Below, one piece after another: positions 20,642-32,000 of a stretch of DNA of 64,000 nucleotides; position 1 is the stretch's first letter, and every line of letters begins with the position of its first letter. Both the position numbers and the translations under genes were made by a program. The notes under the pieces were generated by a model. That model made no database searches, was not told the DNA's origin, and worked only from the letters and a program-made list of their open reading frames with translations. The DNA comes from Anthoceros angustus (taxonomy: Eukaryota > Streptophyta > Anthocerotopsida > Anthocerotales > Anthocerotaceae). The DNA lies in assembly GCA_010909165.1 (NCBI GenBank), contig MU008182.1, forward strand, positions 496,001-560,000. The letters run 5' to 3'.

Positions 20642-22623
20642 AGGCGGAGCAGGGCTCGCTGGGCTTGGTACCCAGCGAGCCCAAGAGCGTGCTGGATTTG
20701 CGGCCCAGCCTGGGGAACAGCCCCAACCAGTCCGATGTTACGGCCTCGGGTGCGGCAGCTTCAGCCGGGGGCGTTGCAGGAGGCAATTGCGCCGCCAAGC
20801 CGGCGGGGGATGATTTGTGCAGCTGGGTGAACAGCATGCCGGACCTGATCGCCATCCAGGCGGGGGAGGATCCCATGGCCACGTTCCCGCCCATCGTGGA
20901 TTCCGAGGAGCAGCAGGCGGCGCAGGCGGCGCAGGAATGCGGGCTGGACTTCGCCTCCTTCGACATGGCGCAATTCGGCATGCACCAGGACCTGTCGGAC
21001 TGCATCATGGACGGGGTGGGCGTCGATGTCGCGCACTCCTTCTCCTCCCGTTCCGACTCCCACTCCCACCACCTCAAGCATTCCGCTTCCTTCTCCGACT
21101 TCTCCTCCTTCGACGACCCACCGCCGCTCCGCCGCACCTCCACCTTCCCGGACTACCAGCAGCGGCAGCAGCAGCAGGACGCGGGGCTGGAGGAGCTGGT
21201 GTTCCCCCACTTCTCCCGCCTCCTGGACACGCATTTCATCGACAGCCACTCCTTCCAGCCGGCGGCCAACCCCGCCATCACACCCAAGCCCGCGGAGTCC
21301 GTGCTGCGGCAGGTCATCTCGGGCGGGGAGGAGGAGCAGCTGGTAGCCCTGCGCCCGACCCAGGAGCGGCTCGTCCCCGCCCAGCCCTTGGTGCAGGAGA
21401 ACCCGGGCCTGGTGCTCGTCCACCTCCTGCTGGGCTGCGCCGAGGCCATCAACGAGTGCGACGATGCGCTGGGAAGAGACATCCTCCCCCGCCTACTCGA
21501 CCACGCTTCTCCCTACGGTGACCCCATGCAGAGGATCGCCATCTACTTCGGGGAAGCTCTCCGAGAGCTGCTGGACAAGCGCCGGGCAGCCCTCCTCTTC
21601 CACCAGTCCCAGCAGCAGCAGCAGCAGCAACATCAGCTGCAGCAGCAACAACAACAGCTGCAACAGCAGCAGCAGCAGCAGGAGGAGATGGGTTCGAGGA
21701 TGGGAGACCAGAATGTCCCTGGTTCGAGCCTGGACCACGATCTGGCGTACCAGGCCATGTACCAGGTGCTGCCCTTCATCAAGTTCGCGCAATTCACAGG
21801 GAACCAGGCCATCCTGGACGCGGTGGGAAAGCGGGACAAGATCCACATCATCGACTTCGACATCAAGCAGGGGCTGCAATGGCCGGGGCTGATACAGTCG
21901 CTGGCGGTGCGGCAGGGGGGCCCGCCGGAGCTGAAGCTCACGGGGATCGGGACGGACGTCAGAGTGCTGGCGCACACGGGGCGGAGGCTGGCGGACTTCG
22001 CCGACTCGCTCAACGTGCGCCTGCACTTCAAGGCGGTGGTGGAGAAGGTGGAGAATCTGCACCCGCTGCTGTTCGATCTGGAGGGCGACGAGGGGCTGGC
22101 GGTGAACTGCCCCACCGTGCTGCACCGCCTGCTGCCCAGCCAGAACATGCTCGACAAGGTGCTGCGAATGGTGATGAACCTGCAGCCCGCCGTGGTGACG
22201 CTCCTGGAAGTGGAGGGCGCGCCCCACAACTCCTCCTTCATTTCCAGGTTTGTGGCCGCGCTGCACTACTACAGCGCAATGTTCGACTCTCTCGAGGCCA
22301 CGCTCGAGCGCGACTCCACCGAGCGCCTCCGCATCGAGAGCTTGTGTCTCGCCAACGAGATTCGCAACATCCTCGTCTGTGACGGTCAGCATGTCAGGAC
22401 CGACGTCTGGCGCTCCTACTTCCACCGGGCTGGGTTTACGGGGCTCTCTCTCAGCGAGCATGCTCTCTATCAGGCCAAGCTGCTGCTCGGACTCTATTCC
22501 TCTTCTTCCTACAAGCTCAACGACGACGGGTATTCTGCCACTCTGGGCTGGCAGGAAATCCCCGTCGTCGCTGTTTCTGCCTGGAGACCTCCTCCCCACC
22601 CTGTTGCAATGCTGCCCACCTAG
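20548..22623 (+). CDS. GRAS-domain transcription regulator, intronless, with internal polyglutamine
   Basis: Plant-specific GRAS regulator, nuclear. Motifs in order: leucine-rich region I from VHLLLGCAEAIN (about 21420); VHIID as KIHIIDFDIKQGLQWPGLIQ (21839-21898); leucine-rich region II; PFYRE/RVER-type region with FVAALHYYSAMFDSLEA (about 22250); and the terminal SAW motif LGWQEIPVVAVSAWR. A CAG-rich block encoding about 35 mostly glutamine residues (21610-21690) interrupts the first leucine-rich region. Subfamily is not resolved. The start is uncertain: the first in-frame ATG (20548) gives an alanine run, another good one is at 20635. The frame one base away (20441-20641) looks more like a genuine N-terminus and has the better leader context. 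A single-base indel in the assembly or gene would join them. Confidence 0.9.
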   Translation: MDGHQAAAAAAAAAAGGAGLLRRIGSGLPMVKAEQGSLGLVPSEPKSVLDLRPSLGNSPNQSDVTASGAAASAGGVAGGNCAAKPAGDDLCSWVNSMPDLIAIQAGEDPMATFPPIVDSEEQQAAQAAQECGLDFASFDMAQFGMHQDLSDCIMDGVGVDVAHSFSSRSDSHSHHLKHSASFSDFSSFDDPPPLRRTSTFPDYQQRQQQQDAGLEELVFPHFSRLLDTHFIDSHSFQPAANPAITPKPAESVLRQVISGGEEEQLVALRPTQERLVPAQPLVQENPGLVLVHLLLGCAEAINECDDALGRDILPRLLDHASPYGDPMQRIAIYFGEALRELLDKRRAALLFHQSQQQQQQQHQLQQQQQQLQQQQQQQEEMGSRMGDQNVPGSSLDHDLAYQAMYQVLPFIKFAQFTGNQAILDAVGKRDKIHIIDFDIKQGLQWPGLIQSLAVRQGGPPELKLTGIGTDVRVLAHTGRRLADFADSLNVRLHFKAVVEKVENLHPLLFDLEGDEGLAVNCPTVLHRLLPSQNMLDKVLRMVMNLQPAVVTLLEVEGAPHNSSFISRFVAALHYYSAMFDSLEATLERDSTERLRIESLCLANEIRNILVCDGQHVRTDVWRSYFHRAGFTGLSLSEHALYQAKLLLGLYSSSSYKLNDDGYSATLGWQEIPVVAVSAWRPPPHPVAMLPT

Positions 22624-24419
22624 GCCCCTTCCCCTTCCTCGTCTTCTCGACCCACCCACCACCCCGTCCTCCCCTTTTCCCGTTTCCTACACTCACCCCA
22701 CCTGCTGAGACAACGCTCAACGGCAGCGTCAATCGCCCTAACCCACCCCTTCCCTTTTGCAGCTGCAGCAGTGGCGGAGCACACCACTTGTACAGATTTC
22801 CACGCCCTCACTAACCTTATTCATCTGCTAGCCAGCTACCCAGCCAGCCAGCCAATTTTTCCACACAACTCCAGCTGCTTCCTTCTCATGGCCAGCCACC
22901 CACTACCCACCACGCCTTTTTACATCTCCCGCCCTTGCCTCTTACCTTCTCACACTCTCTGCCCGAGCCCGAGCAGGTTTTTGGTTGTCGGAAGGAAGGA
23001 GGAGGTGCTCGTTGCTTTGCTTTGTCTGTCTCTCTGTCTGCAGCAGCAGTGTGTTGCAAACCCAGAGCGAGGGGCTCTTCGAATTGTTTTTTTATCGTGG
23101 AACTTGGAAGCAGCAGACAAAGAACGACGGAGGGTATCGGATTGTATGATGGTGCTCCCTAGGATGCGCAATAAGTTTGTCCAGCCAGAGGAGAAGTTTT
23201 TGCTTTCACTGGCAGTGAGCAACCACAAGGTGTGTGCAGTTTCTTCAGGTATAGTATTGTGGTCACAGTGAATGGATGGTTCCAGAGTTCCAAACTGGAG
23301 CTTGTGATTCTCGGCATGTTTACTCAATGTAAATCTATCTCATCTTGTCATCATGGAGTGGAGTGTAGGTCTCTCCCTTACTACTCCACAGCTAGTGGAG
23401 CTGAATAATGGATGGATGGAAGGAAGGATTGCTTGCTGGTGCCTGCAGTCTTAATATTAGCTTTGATTCCTCCTGTCACCTGGCCCTTTTGTACTCATAT
23501 CCATGTACAGGTAGGTAGGCAAAACCAGCTGTAGGAAAACTATGATGGCCTATGATATCAGTTGGCGTCCTTCTAGAGACCTGATGAACCATGCTCATGA
23601 TGTTGAGCGCTTGTATCCTCATGGTGCAATCTCATGCACCCAATGCAACAACACAAAACACTTGTACTGTCTACTTTGTTGTACACGAATTGCCTTGTCT
23701 TTCCGTCCCGCGAGCTTGGACGACAATGACGCTTTCCCTTTCCCTTGCTGTCGCTTCGTTCGTGGGCACACTGGTGGTGCACCGCAACACAGCACACATG
23801 CATTACTCGTCAAAATCCTTGTATGTATGTACATACATATCACGCCGTACATACATACATGCAGGCTTGCATCCCTCGTCGAACACGTCGAACACACCCA
23901 CCATTATCTTGAAGTCTGTGCTCACAATATGTAACCGGTCCCTTTGAGTCTGATGAAGCAGACGCAATCAGTGGTGACCTTCTCAGAACAGGAGTGGCCT
24001 ACAGTGAAAGGAGCCAAATTTCTAGAGTCCTAGACTGCGGACTGCCACTGCCTGGAAACACGCAATCCACCAAACAGTGAAAACCTTGCTGGTACTAAAA
24101 AAGGGCCACATCTGCCACTTTTTGACGGCACCAAGCTCGTGAACGTCGTTCCTTGGGTCTCGCAGCCAAAGGCAAGTCAACATAGAGCATTGACGTGCCA
24201 GCACACGCGCACCCACGCACACACAAACGTCCTGACCCAGACCGGTAATCAGCTGCCTAATCAACTGCACAAAAAGAAACAGAAAGGAATGCATGACCAT
24301 ACGCTTGTACACATGTAGGTGTAGTACACAGGGTTCGAGGCTAATAAGGGTAGCTGTGTCCCCGTGGCCACTCTCCTTTTCCCAACTCCCAAAGACAAAG
24401 CGGACACTCTCCTCTGCGC
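22624..24419. other. 3' side of the GRAS gene and intergenic DNA
   Basis: No second gene seen. 22624-23350 probably includes the GRAS 3' untranslated region. Short gtatgtatgtac-type runs occur near 23820-23865. Protein-like ORFs are absent. Confidence 0.5.
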
Positions 24420-27121
24420 TCATCTCAGGCTTTCTTCTAAAGTGAACGGGAGCTCCACAATCTGGTCGCTGCGCATGACTTTGAGAATCACTTTATCGCC
24501 AACTTGGTAGTCGTCTAACACCTTGGAAAGTTCTCCGGCATTCTTGATCTGCACCCGCAACCAGTGGTCACAATTCTGATGCCGATTTTTGTCCAGAAGA
24601 AACTCTGCAACTTGCCATGGAAAGTTTTTGTTGCTTACACTTGCGTCCCCGACTCCTACAATCACATCACCGAGAATGATGTTGCCAGCTAGCCCTCGCC
24701 TGGTTGGCAGCAGCCCCGCTTTGGCTGCAGCACTGGCATCTGGCACCTGGAAAAGGTTGCCGCCAGGAGAAACAGGAGGTTAGCATGGCTTATCAGCCAG
24801 ACAAAAAGCAGCCTAAATCACCCGGGACATGGGACCTGGGACCAGATCTCTCACCGTGATCACCAAAGCTCCGGTTCTGACATTCACCTGCTTAGCCACA
24901 GCATCCGGTGCAAACTGTACGTTCAACCCGGGATGCAAAACCTGCACAGCATCATATGATTTCGTTCAGAGGCGCCGCGCTTTCCAGCATTCCCACTGGT
25001 TGAATGGGAGCGCGGTAAAAGTCTCCCACCTTGCCATATGTGATCAGCTGAGGTACCAGCTTTGCGACCGCGTCGATGGGAATTGCAAAACCTACGCCGG
25101 CAGATGTACCTGACCAGAGCGCCTTCTTTTGTAAGTTTCACACACAGTGTCCCAAGCTTAAGTCAAGCCACAGCAATTAGATTGACAAGTATTTGGAACC
25201 TGTTCTGGTAAAAATTGCAGTGTTGATGCCGATCAGATTGCCGTAAGAATCCAGCAGGGGGCCTCCGCTGCCAAACAGATTCACAAACAAACCCTAGTAC
25301 CCGGGGCAAGACTCCAACGTTGGCATACACACTTCGAGATTCGGCAATACCTGTTACCAGGGTTGATGGCAGCATCCGTCTGGATGCCTCCACCTATTAC
25401 AACTCCTGTTTGGCTGTAAATATCTCTGTTCAACCCGCTTACAACCCCCACCGTGAGAGTATGGTCGAATCCGAAGGGGTTTCCAATAGCCAGACACCTT
25501 TGACCAACCTTCAGCTTTGATGAGGCTCCTAACTTGATTGGCCTCAGAAACTCAACCGGAGCATCCACCTGAAGGTCCAGGAAGTCAGATGACTGAACGA
25601 CAAGGCACGCCAAACACACTTGTTTCTTTGTCTGGTGAGGTCACCCCACCTTGACTACAGCCAAGTCTTTGGCCTTGTCTGCACCAATCAAGCTTGCTTC
25701 AAAGTTCTTTTGGAATCTGTCCAAAACAAGATACAACCTACATCAGGTGATATGCACTATGAATGACATGTTTGGTTTGCAGCCGAAAGTCAAGGAATGC
25801 TCCATTGCTGGTTACTGCACAAGCCCAGGGATGGTGAGCCGTCCATCTGCTTACCCGTCTGCCCCTAACAAAGTGACACGGGCAACTACTTTTCCACGAG
25901 CTGGGCTTTGAGAGAGTGCGCTTCCAATCACTGCTCCAGAAGAACATACAGGTCAAGAAAATAGTTATGAGCTTAAGAGCATCCAACGCCAATAACGATA
26001 GCTTAGTAGCCACAGCAACTCAGAAGAAGGCACTTGCCATGATAATTAGTCACAATATGCCCTTCCTCGTCCCAGATGATACCAGTTCCATTTCCCTCTG
26101 GAACCTGGAAAATAGCCATCGGTTTCATGAGGAAACATTCAGACAGCCAGTTACATCCGCTGAAACGATCTTTGAGAGTTTGGGACAAATGGTGTCACCT
26201 CTACAGAACCAGTCATGTTCACTTGTGGCCGCAATGTGACGTCGAAGATGTTCACTACCGAGTACGTTGTTCTCTCAAAGAGTTCTACCGTTCGCTCCTA
26301 CCAATGGCGCAGATATTCGCAGATGAAGGCTCGTGAACTGTCTGACAACAATCATCACACATCCAACTTCTGTCTAGCAAGTGGGATGCTATGACCGAAT
26401 TCTTTTGCAAAAACCAAGTTGATGAATCGGGTCAAGAAGAATGCACAGGTAATTCTATCGTACCATTGGGTTCTACTGTCCTGAGGATTTTTTTCGAAAG
26501 TGCGACATGTTTAGTATAGGAGAAACGCACCTCAGAAGGTGGGAGCCTTCCTGCAGGAGCAACAGGGGGTGTGACCTCCTCAATGGTAACTGTTGGATCG
26601 CCCAAAGCTCTTGCTTCACACATGAAACCAACAATGAGGACACAGTCAGTCAAAGCAGCAGGCGCTCATCGATTCATCATACCCACCGAGAGAAAATCGC
26701 ACATGAATTTGCAGATTCCAGGACCCACAAAATCCTTCACGATACCGGGGTAATCAAATGCACAAGTGGACGCCAACATTGCCAAAGCTCCTCCAGCAAG
26801 CAACCGTCTGCTGAAATGCCATGCTGTCTGCGAATTCGGCGAGCTGGGCGCTTCCTCTTCCCTCCCACGATTCCTGTCATCTCGCAGCTCTGCACCTGAT
26901 GCAGCATTCGGAACAGAGATTCCGGATGTGGTTTGTGTGGTTCTGGACCGCACTCGCCTCTCAGCAGGGACTGTCACCCCCGAACAAGCACATTCAAGCG
27001 GTACTAGCGTTGACAGCACGGTGGGATTCCAGAGCTGTTGAAATCGCAGACCCAAGCTGAGAGGGGCGACGCTGGTGGAGGCACAGAACGTGCTGGGAGG
27101 AAGAGGAGACATTTTGTTCAA
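24420..27121 (-). CDS. DEG8: DEG8-type HtrA serine protease, thylakoid lumen
   Basis: ATP-independent serine protease of the DegP/HtrA family; in plants DEG8 works with DEG5 in the thylakoid lumen on photosystem II repair. Exon 1 encodes a transit region and, near residue 105, a twin-arginine signal (SRRLLAGGALAMLAS), fitting Tat import. Then VTIEEVTPPVAP; TTYSVVNIFDVTLRP; catalytic His in IVTNYH; Asp in ADKAKDLAVVK; LAIGNPFGFDHTLTVGV; catalytic Ser in INPGNSGGPL; and a single C-terminal PDZ domain (AAKAGLLPTRRG, LAGNIILGDVIVGVGD, VGDKVILKVMR). Presence of PDZ separates it from DEG5. About ten exons with 80-110 nt introns. The intron after the His (25931-26037) starts GC, and the Ser codon is split AG|C by an intron (25268-25350). 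The start could also be the Met at 27112. Confidence 0.93.
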
Positions 27122-27495
27122 ACAGTCCGCGAATCCACACCACCAGGTGTGTAGGGTTTTAGAGGCGTGCCACCTGTTACATATCTACGTCGCATTTTCA
27201 GGTCTCAAAACCGTGACTGGATGTGCCATGTCCTGCACTGGGAGTGCGGGACTCGTGTTTGAAATGAAGAGCTCAAAACTTGCAAAAGGCTCCTTATTTG
27301 GGACAGTCATCGTTTGTGCTATCTGTGCATCACGCACATATATGTAATGCACAGAAGGGCATGCAGGATGCTGCGGAACTACATCCACATGTGGTGCAAT
27401 GGTGCAATGTGGAAATATCTAGTCTATCAGTAGACCGCATATTTACATAATATGTCTAACCGTCGAGCGTCGAGCTTGATGGGTCGGGAATCGGA

Positions 27496-28581
27496 TCAGC
27501 TGCTGCAAAGAACAGAGGCGAAGGACGAAACGATAACACCAACTACGATGGAGAGAAACAGTGTGAAGAGTATCCATTTCCTCTTGAACTTGTTCACGTA
27601 GTCCTCGGTCGGCTCCTGGTACCTCACCTCGAACTCCAACTCTGGCACCGAATCCAACGACGTCCCCCTCAATGTCCTCAGCTTGTCGTTGGCCAGTCCC
27701 AATGTGAGCTTGTGACATCGTCGCTGATACTTGAAGCCATTTATCACTCTCAGAGTCTGCGACATGGCAATGTAGAACATGAAGCAAGCGCAGACGAAGA
27801 GGGCGATGGCAGTCCATGAGTGATGGCACTTGAGGCGGGGTGCCTGGATGACGCCCACAAACAGAATCGCCACAAAGATGAAAAAAAGGGCAAATAGCTT
27901 CCACAGCTTCTTCTTCTGCGCATCCACCTTCTGCTTCTTCTCCATGGTCTTCTCGAAGTGGGCATGGATGATGGACTGCAGAGCCTGGGTGGCTATCTCC
28001 CTGCTCACGAACACTGTGTTGTCAGCTTGCGCTACAGCGGAAATGTCCACTAGAGCTTCCTCCATGCTGTAAGCCCGGTGGTCTGCAGACTCCCCGTCAC
28101 TTGCTACCAGCTTCTCCTGCGAGTGGCGTTGGTCCTCCGAGACCCTGAAATGAGACATGGATACTGCACCACCGGACACCGATCAAGTGCAGCCGGCACT
28201 GGTAGATGATGATCAGCTCATGAACCAGCGAATGCGTTACAAGAAACCTCCCCTGGCAGCAAGCGCAAATTTGCGCATTTGAACTGTCCACGACCACGTC
28301 CGCCAGGTGGAGTCGAATCTGGCAACAGATTGCAGGCAAATCGGGGAGTGCTCATTGAAGCTTGGTAATCATGACAGACGATCCCTTCTCCAGCTGCTGG
28401 CATTGGCTGTCATGCGGGAAGCGCACCTCGTTCATCATAGCCTGCACTTCGCATCAAGCTCGAACTCCTCAAATCTCATGATGGGCTGGTAACGAGCAAC
28501 CGGGCAGCACAAATGCAGATTGCGTAGAGCCTCGAACGATAAAGGGAGATGCTGCACCAATGCCAGCTGCTCTTCAAGCAT
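27496..28581 (-). CDS. Unidentified three-pass membrane protein
   Basis: Not recognised by family. Two exons are inferred: 28448-28581 from ATG 28581, and 27496-28144, joined across a 303-nt intron (gtgcag donor, ttttcag-like acceptor, phase 2). This gives about 260 residues reading FEEFELDAKVSEDQRHSQEK across the junction. Features: soluble N-terminus (about 120 residues) ending in a lysine-rich, probably coiled stretch (FEKTMEKKQKVDAQKKK); membrane segments LWKLFALFFIFVAILFVGVI and TAIALFVCACFMFYIAM; a cytosolic-looking loop of about 65 residues; and a third membrane segment at the C-terminus (WILFTLFLSIVVGVIVSSFA). The start is less sure, since the frame is open further upstream. An earlier Met inside the intron end (28179) is rejected because a good acceptor lies just after it. 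Confidence 0.7.
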
Positions 28582-29006
28582 GCAGGCAATGCTCTGGACG
28601 GCCTGGAACCAATATGGTACAATTATGCCGACGGCTAACGGATAGGTGGCTCTGACATGTTTTGGTCCAGCTCTTCAAATGCTCTGATGAAAGACTCTGT
28701 TTTCAATCCATTTACCTTTGAATTGCTGCTGGGGATAAGTACTGCCGCACACACTCCCATAAATAAGGAGCTTATTATTAACAGTCTACTTCAAGTGTTC
28801 AATCCTCAATCCAGGAGGGCAGATTCCGCCCTCAAAATGGGTAACCTTAAACAATTAACTATATCTAGCAGAACAAAATTTCTGGCAGAATGATAGGGCG
28901 AGAAGCCAACCATTCATGCCGTAATAAAGACTCTGAAGACCTGAGATATACGCTGGAACTGCCTGTATGCAGGAGAGCACTCCAACGTTTTCAAATCCGA
29001 AAACTG

Positions 29007-32000
29007 TCAAGCAAGAGTGACGTAAGAAGACAGAGCTTGTTTCTCCGCATCGGAGAGAGCAACCAACAGCGGTTGCATCTGATCTCTGTATTGTGCTAGC
29101 AGTTGGGTGACAGCCCTACCAATCCCAGCCTTCACCTCATCTGTGGTATCAGCTGATGCCACAACATGCGCAAAGATGGGAACCAGCTCAGGGACCAGGC
29201 GTAGGATCTGAAGCAAAGTAACAAGAAAGCATAGGATGAGAAGGGAACATGGATTTCGTTGCAGAAAGCGAAGACTGATAATCAAAGGATCCCCACCAGA
29301 CACTGCATTTTTGACCTGGAGGGGAAGCATACCTCAGGGTGGGATGAAAAAATAAGGTTGCACACACAACCGTAAACCACAGAAGACTCCTCAAAGTCCT
29401 CTTTCAACGGTAGAGACTTCACAAAGATGGGCAACACCTGAACCACCACACTCACACAAACAGAGTTAAAAAACATCACATTGAAGGCTGTGTCGACAAA
29501 CATCACATTGAAGTCTCTGTCAACACACAAAGGGGACATTGCCCAGCAAAAGATAAAGAAACGAAAGTAAACAAGTCCAGTACCTGATCCAAAGGAATAG
29601 CACGTGGGTGTGCTCCTATCATGCGGGCAACAGCTCCAGCTGCATTGTCTCGAACTGCACTGTCGGTCTCACCCTCTTGAAACAGGCGAGACAATCCTAA
29701 AAGGACCCGATCATAGTATCTGAACGTGAATCAAGGTTCCACTCACCTGAACACGAGGATCACAGCCAAAAAACAAGCAGAACGCTAATCACACATTTCA
29801 AGAGAGAGGAAAGGATACTGCAATGCATGATCTCCGCCATTTCTGCACAGCTCGCCAACACAGAAGGCTGCATTTCGACGGTTTGCTCCTTGTTTGGAGT
29901 TCAGCTCCTCCAAGGCAAGGGACATGATTGCCTACCACATGGTGAAACACAAAAGAAATGCTGTTACGTGCAGGAATATTGATATTATAGTGACCCAACC
30001 ACTCGCAGCCACGGGACTAAACACCAGCCTGCAGTACATCAACCCGGTTCACCAAAAAGTTGGTACAAACATTTCTGTACGACCAAGAGTATATTACCTC
30101 GAGATATGGTGCAATGCCGGAACCAAGCTCCCTTGCCACTTCAGCAAGACAAGCAACCGCCATAGTCCTATCATTGTTGGGACGTGATGGTTTCTGTGGC
30201 ACACATCAACAACACACAATGGCCTAAGGAACTACAAACAAGGGGAATTCTTGATTCAAACAAATCATACTGGATAGTGCCCTGTGTAATCCGTTTGAAC
30301 CAACAAGAACCTCAACCTTGCTAGCACCCTCTGTATTACTCACCGCAAATTTCATCAGAGCTTCATAATGCCCTCGGAACAGAATCTCATAAGAGGGACC
30401 CATGCATGATGCCATAGCTGGCAGGATATCAGTCACAGCATCCATCAGTATATCATCATGTTCTGCATCTTCATCGTTACCCTCATCATCTGAATCTGCA
30501 GTCTGCTGACAGATAGCACCCTCGCGCAGCAGCAGAAGCGTTGCATCTGAAAGAGGCCGAATGTCTGACACAAATCTACACATTAGCAAACAACTCGTAA
30601 ACAGCAAACATGAAAGTCTATCTCTACATGGAGCAGGCGCCTAGGGCCGCAATCAGGATCTTTATCTACTTACATTCCTCTACAGCACTGAAAGGAACGG
30701 ATTTGATCACATCAACAATGCTGGAACAAGCTTGGGCTACTGTCTCCTTATCATCATCCTCATTCATGGTAGCCAGGAACCTCTTCATCGCAATATCTGG
30801 TAAAGAACGAGCAGGCCATGCTCCACTTTTTCAGCTAATCAACTCTGTAGCAGCAACACCGACAAAAGTTGCAATGGACGAGATTACATACCAAGAACGT
30901 GCTTGACTTCAGGAGTTACACCCTGCATCCCCAATAGAGTTAGAAATTCTCATCCAAGTCAAACAAGGTGCTCAGCAACCACCATTGGACAAGCACATCA
31001 ACATGAAGAGGCATAGATCTACAAAACCACAACACAGCACTCACATTGCTGCTGGGAAAGGCAGCCTGAGTTGCAGTCAAGACATCTGAGGAGACATGCA
31101 AGAACCAAAAGTTAGAAACTCAGGAATTCTGGAAAGGTGGACACCAAGTCCACAGCTGATGAACATTGAAGAGTAACTAAGGACTTTTTTTTCTTTCGAA
31201 GAGTAGAAAACTGCATACGTTGCAAAGAAATGATTGCCTGTAGCCTCACATCCTCATGGAAATAATCGGAATGCTTAACGAGCACTTTCAGAGTATCTTC
31301 CAAATATCTGCAGTTCAGTTAAGGGCTAGCAACATGCTGAGATTAAGAGTCTAAGATGTCAGTAGGACATGCAAATGCACAGGAGAGGAACTGGAGCTAC
31401 ATAACTTGACACAGAAAATACACAGCTAAAACAAGGTGGTGTTAGGATACGGCATGAATGCTGCCTTTGTGTGCAAGGCAAACAAGCCAAGTGCTTGGGT
31501 TGCTGCAGCCTTCTCATCAAGTACGCCAGTGCGGACACTGAAATTGCGGACACGTTTTGCATCTGAATCTTCATCATCAGATGACATTGCCCCAAAACTA
31601 TTCCCCATTTCCTCCTCATCTGAATCTGAGAAGTCTATAGCCTCGCCATCATCCAGATTGCATGATGCTAGTGCCAGCGGAACCACACGAGGGAGATACT
31701 GATCCAGGGATGCCACAGATAAGATTCAAGTCAAAATGGTACCAGCCACTTCATTTTTGCAGGGAGCAAAAGAAAAACATTTCCAAGGAAAGATAAGATC
31801 ACCCACCGGCGCCAAGTCTGCTTCCAAAATTTCAGCGACATTACAAAAAAACCCATGAGTATATTCTCTCAATTCACTGTAATCCAGTTCAAAACCCTGA
31901 CATGCAAAATCGCAGAGAATTAGGAAACAACTGCCTGCTGCCAGAGTTGGATATCCACAAGAAAAAGTACAATGAAGGGGCAGTGGTGCAGCATACAGAT

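Noticed and set aside
21493-22662. 389-codon minus-strand ORF opposite the first GRAS gene
   Set aside because: Antisense shadow of the conserved GRAS domain; the GRAS motifs on the plus strand explain the conservation.
28180-28440. Atp23-like metalloprotease motif (VTHSLVHELIIIYQCR) on the minus strand
   Set aside because: It resembles the Atp23 HELIH active-site region, but the second His is missing, an in-frame stop and a frame change lie upstream, and no other Atp23 block follows. It falls in the intron of the membrane-protein gene, so I treat it as chance or an old relic.
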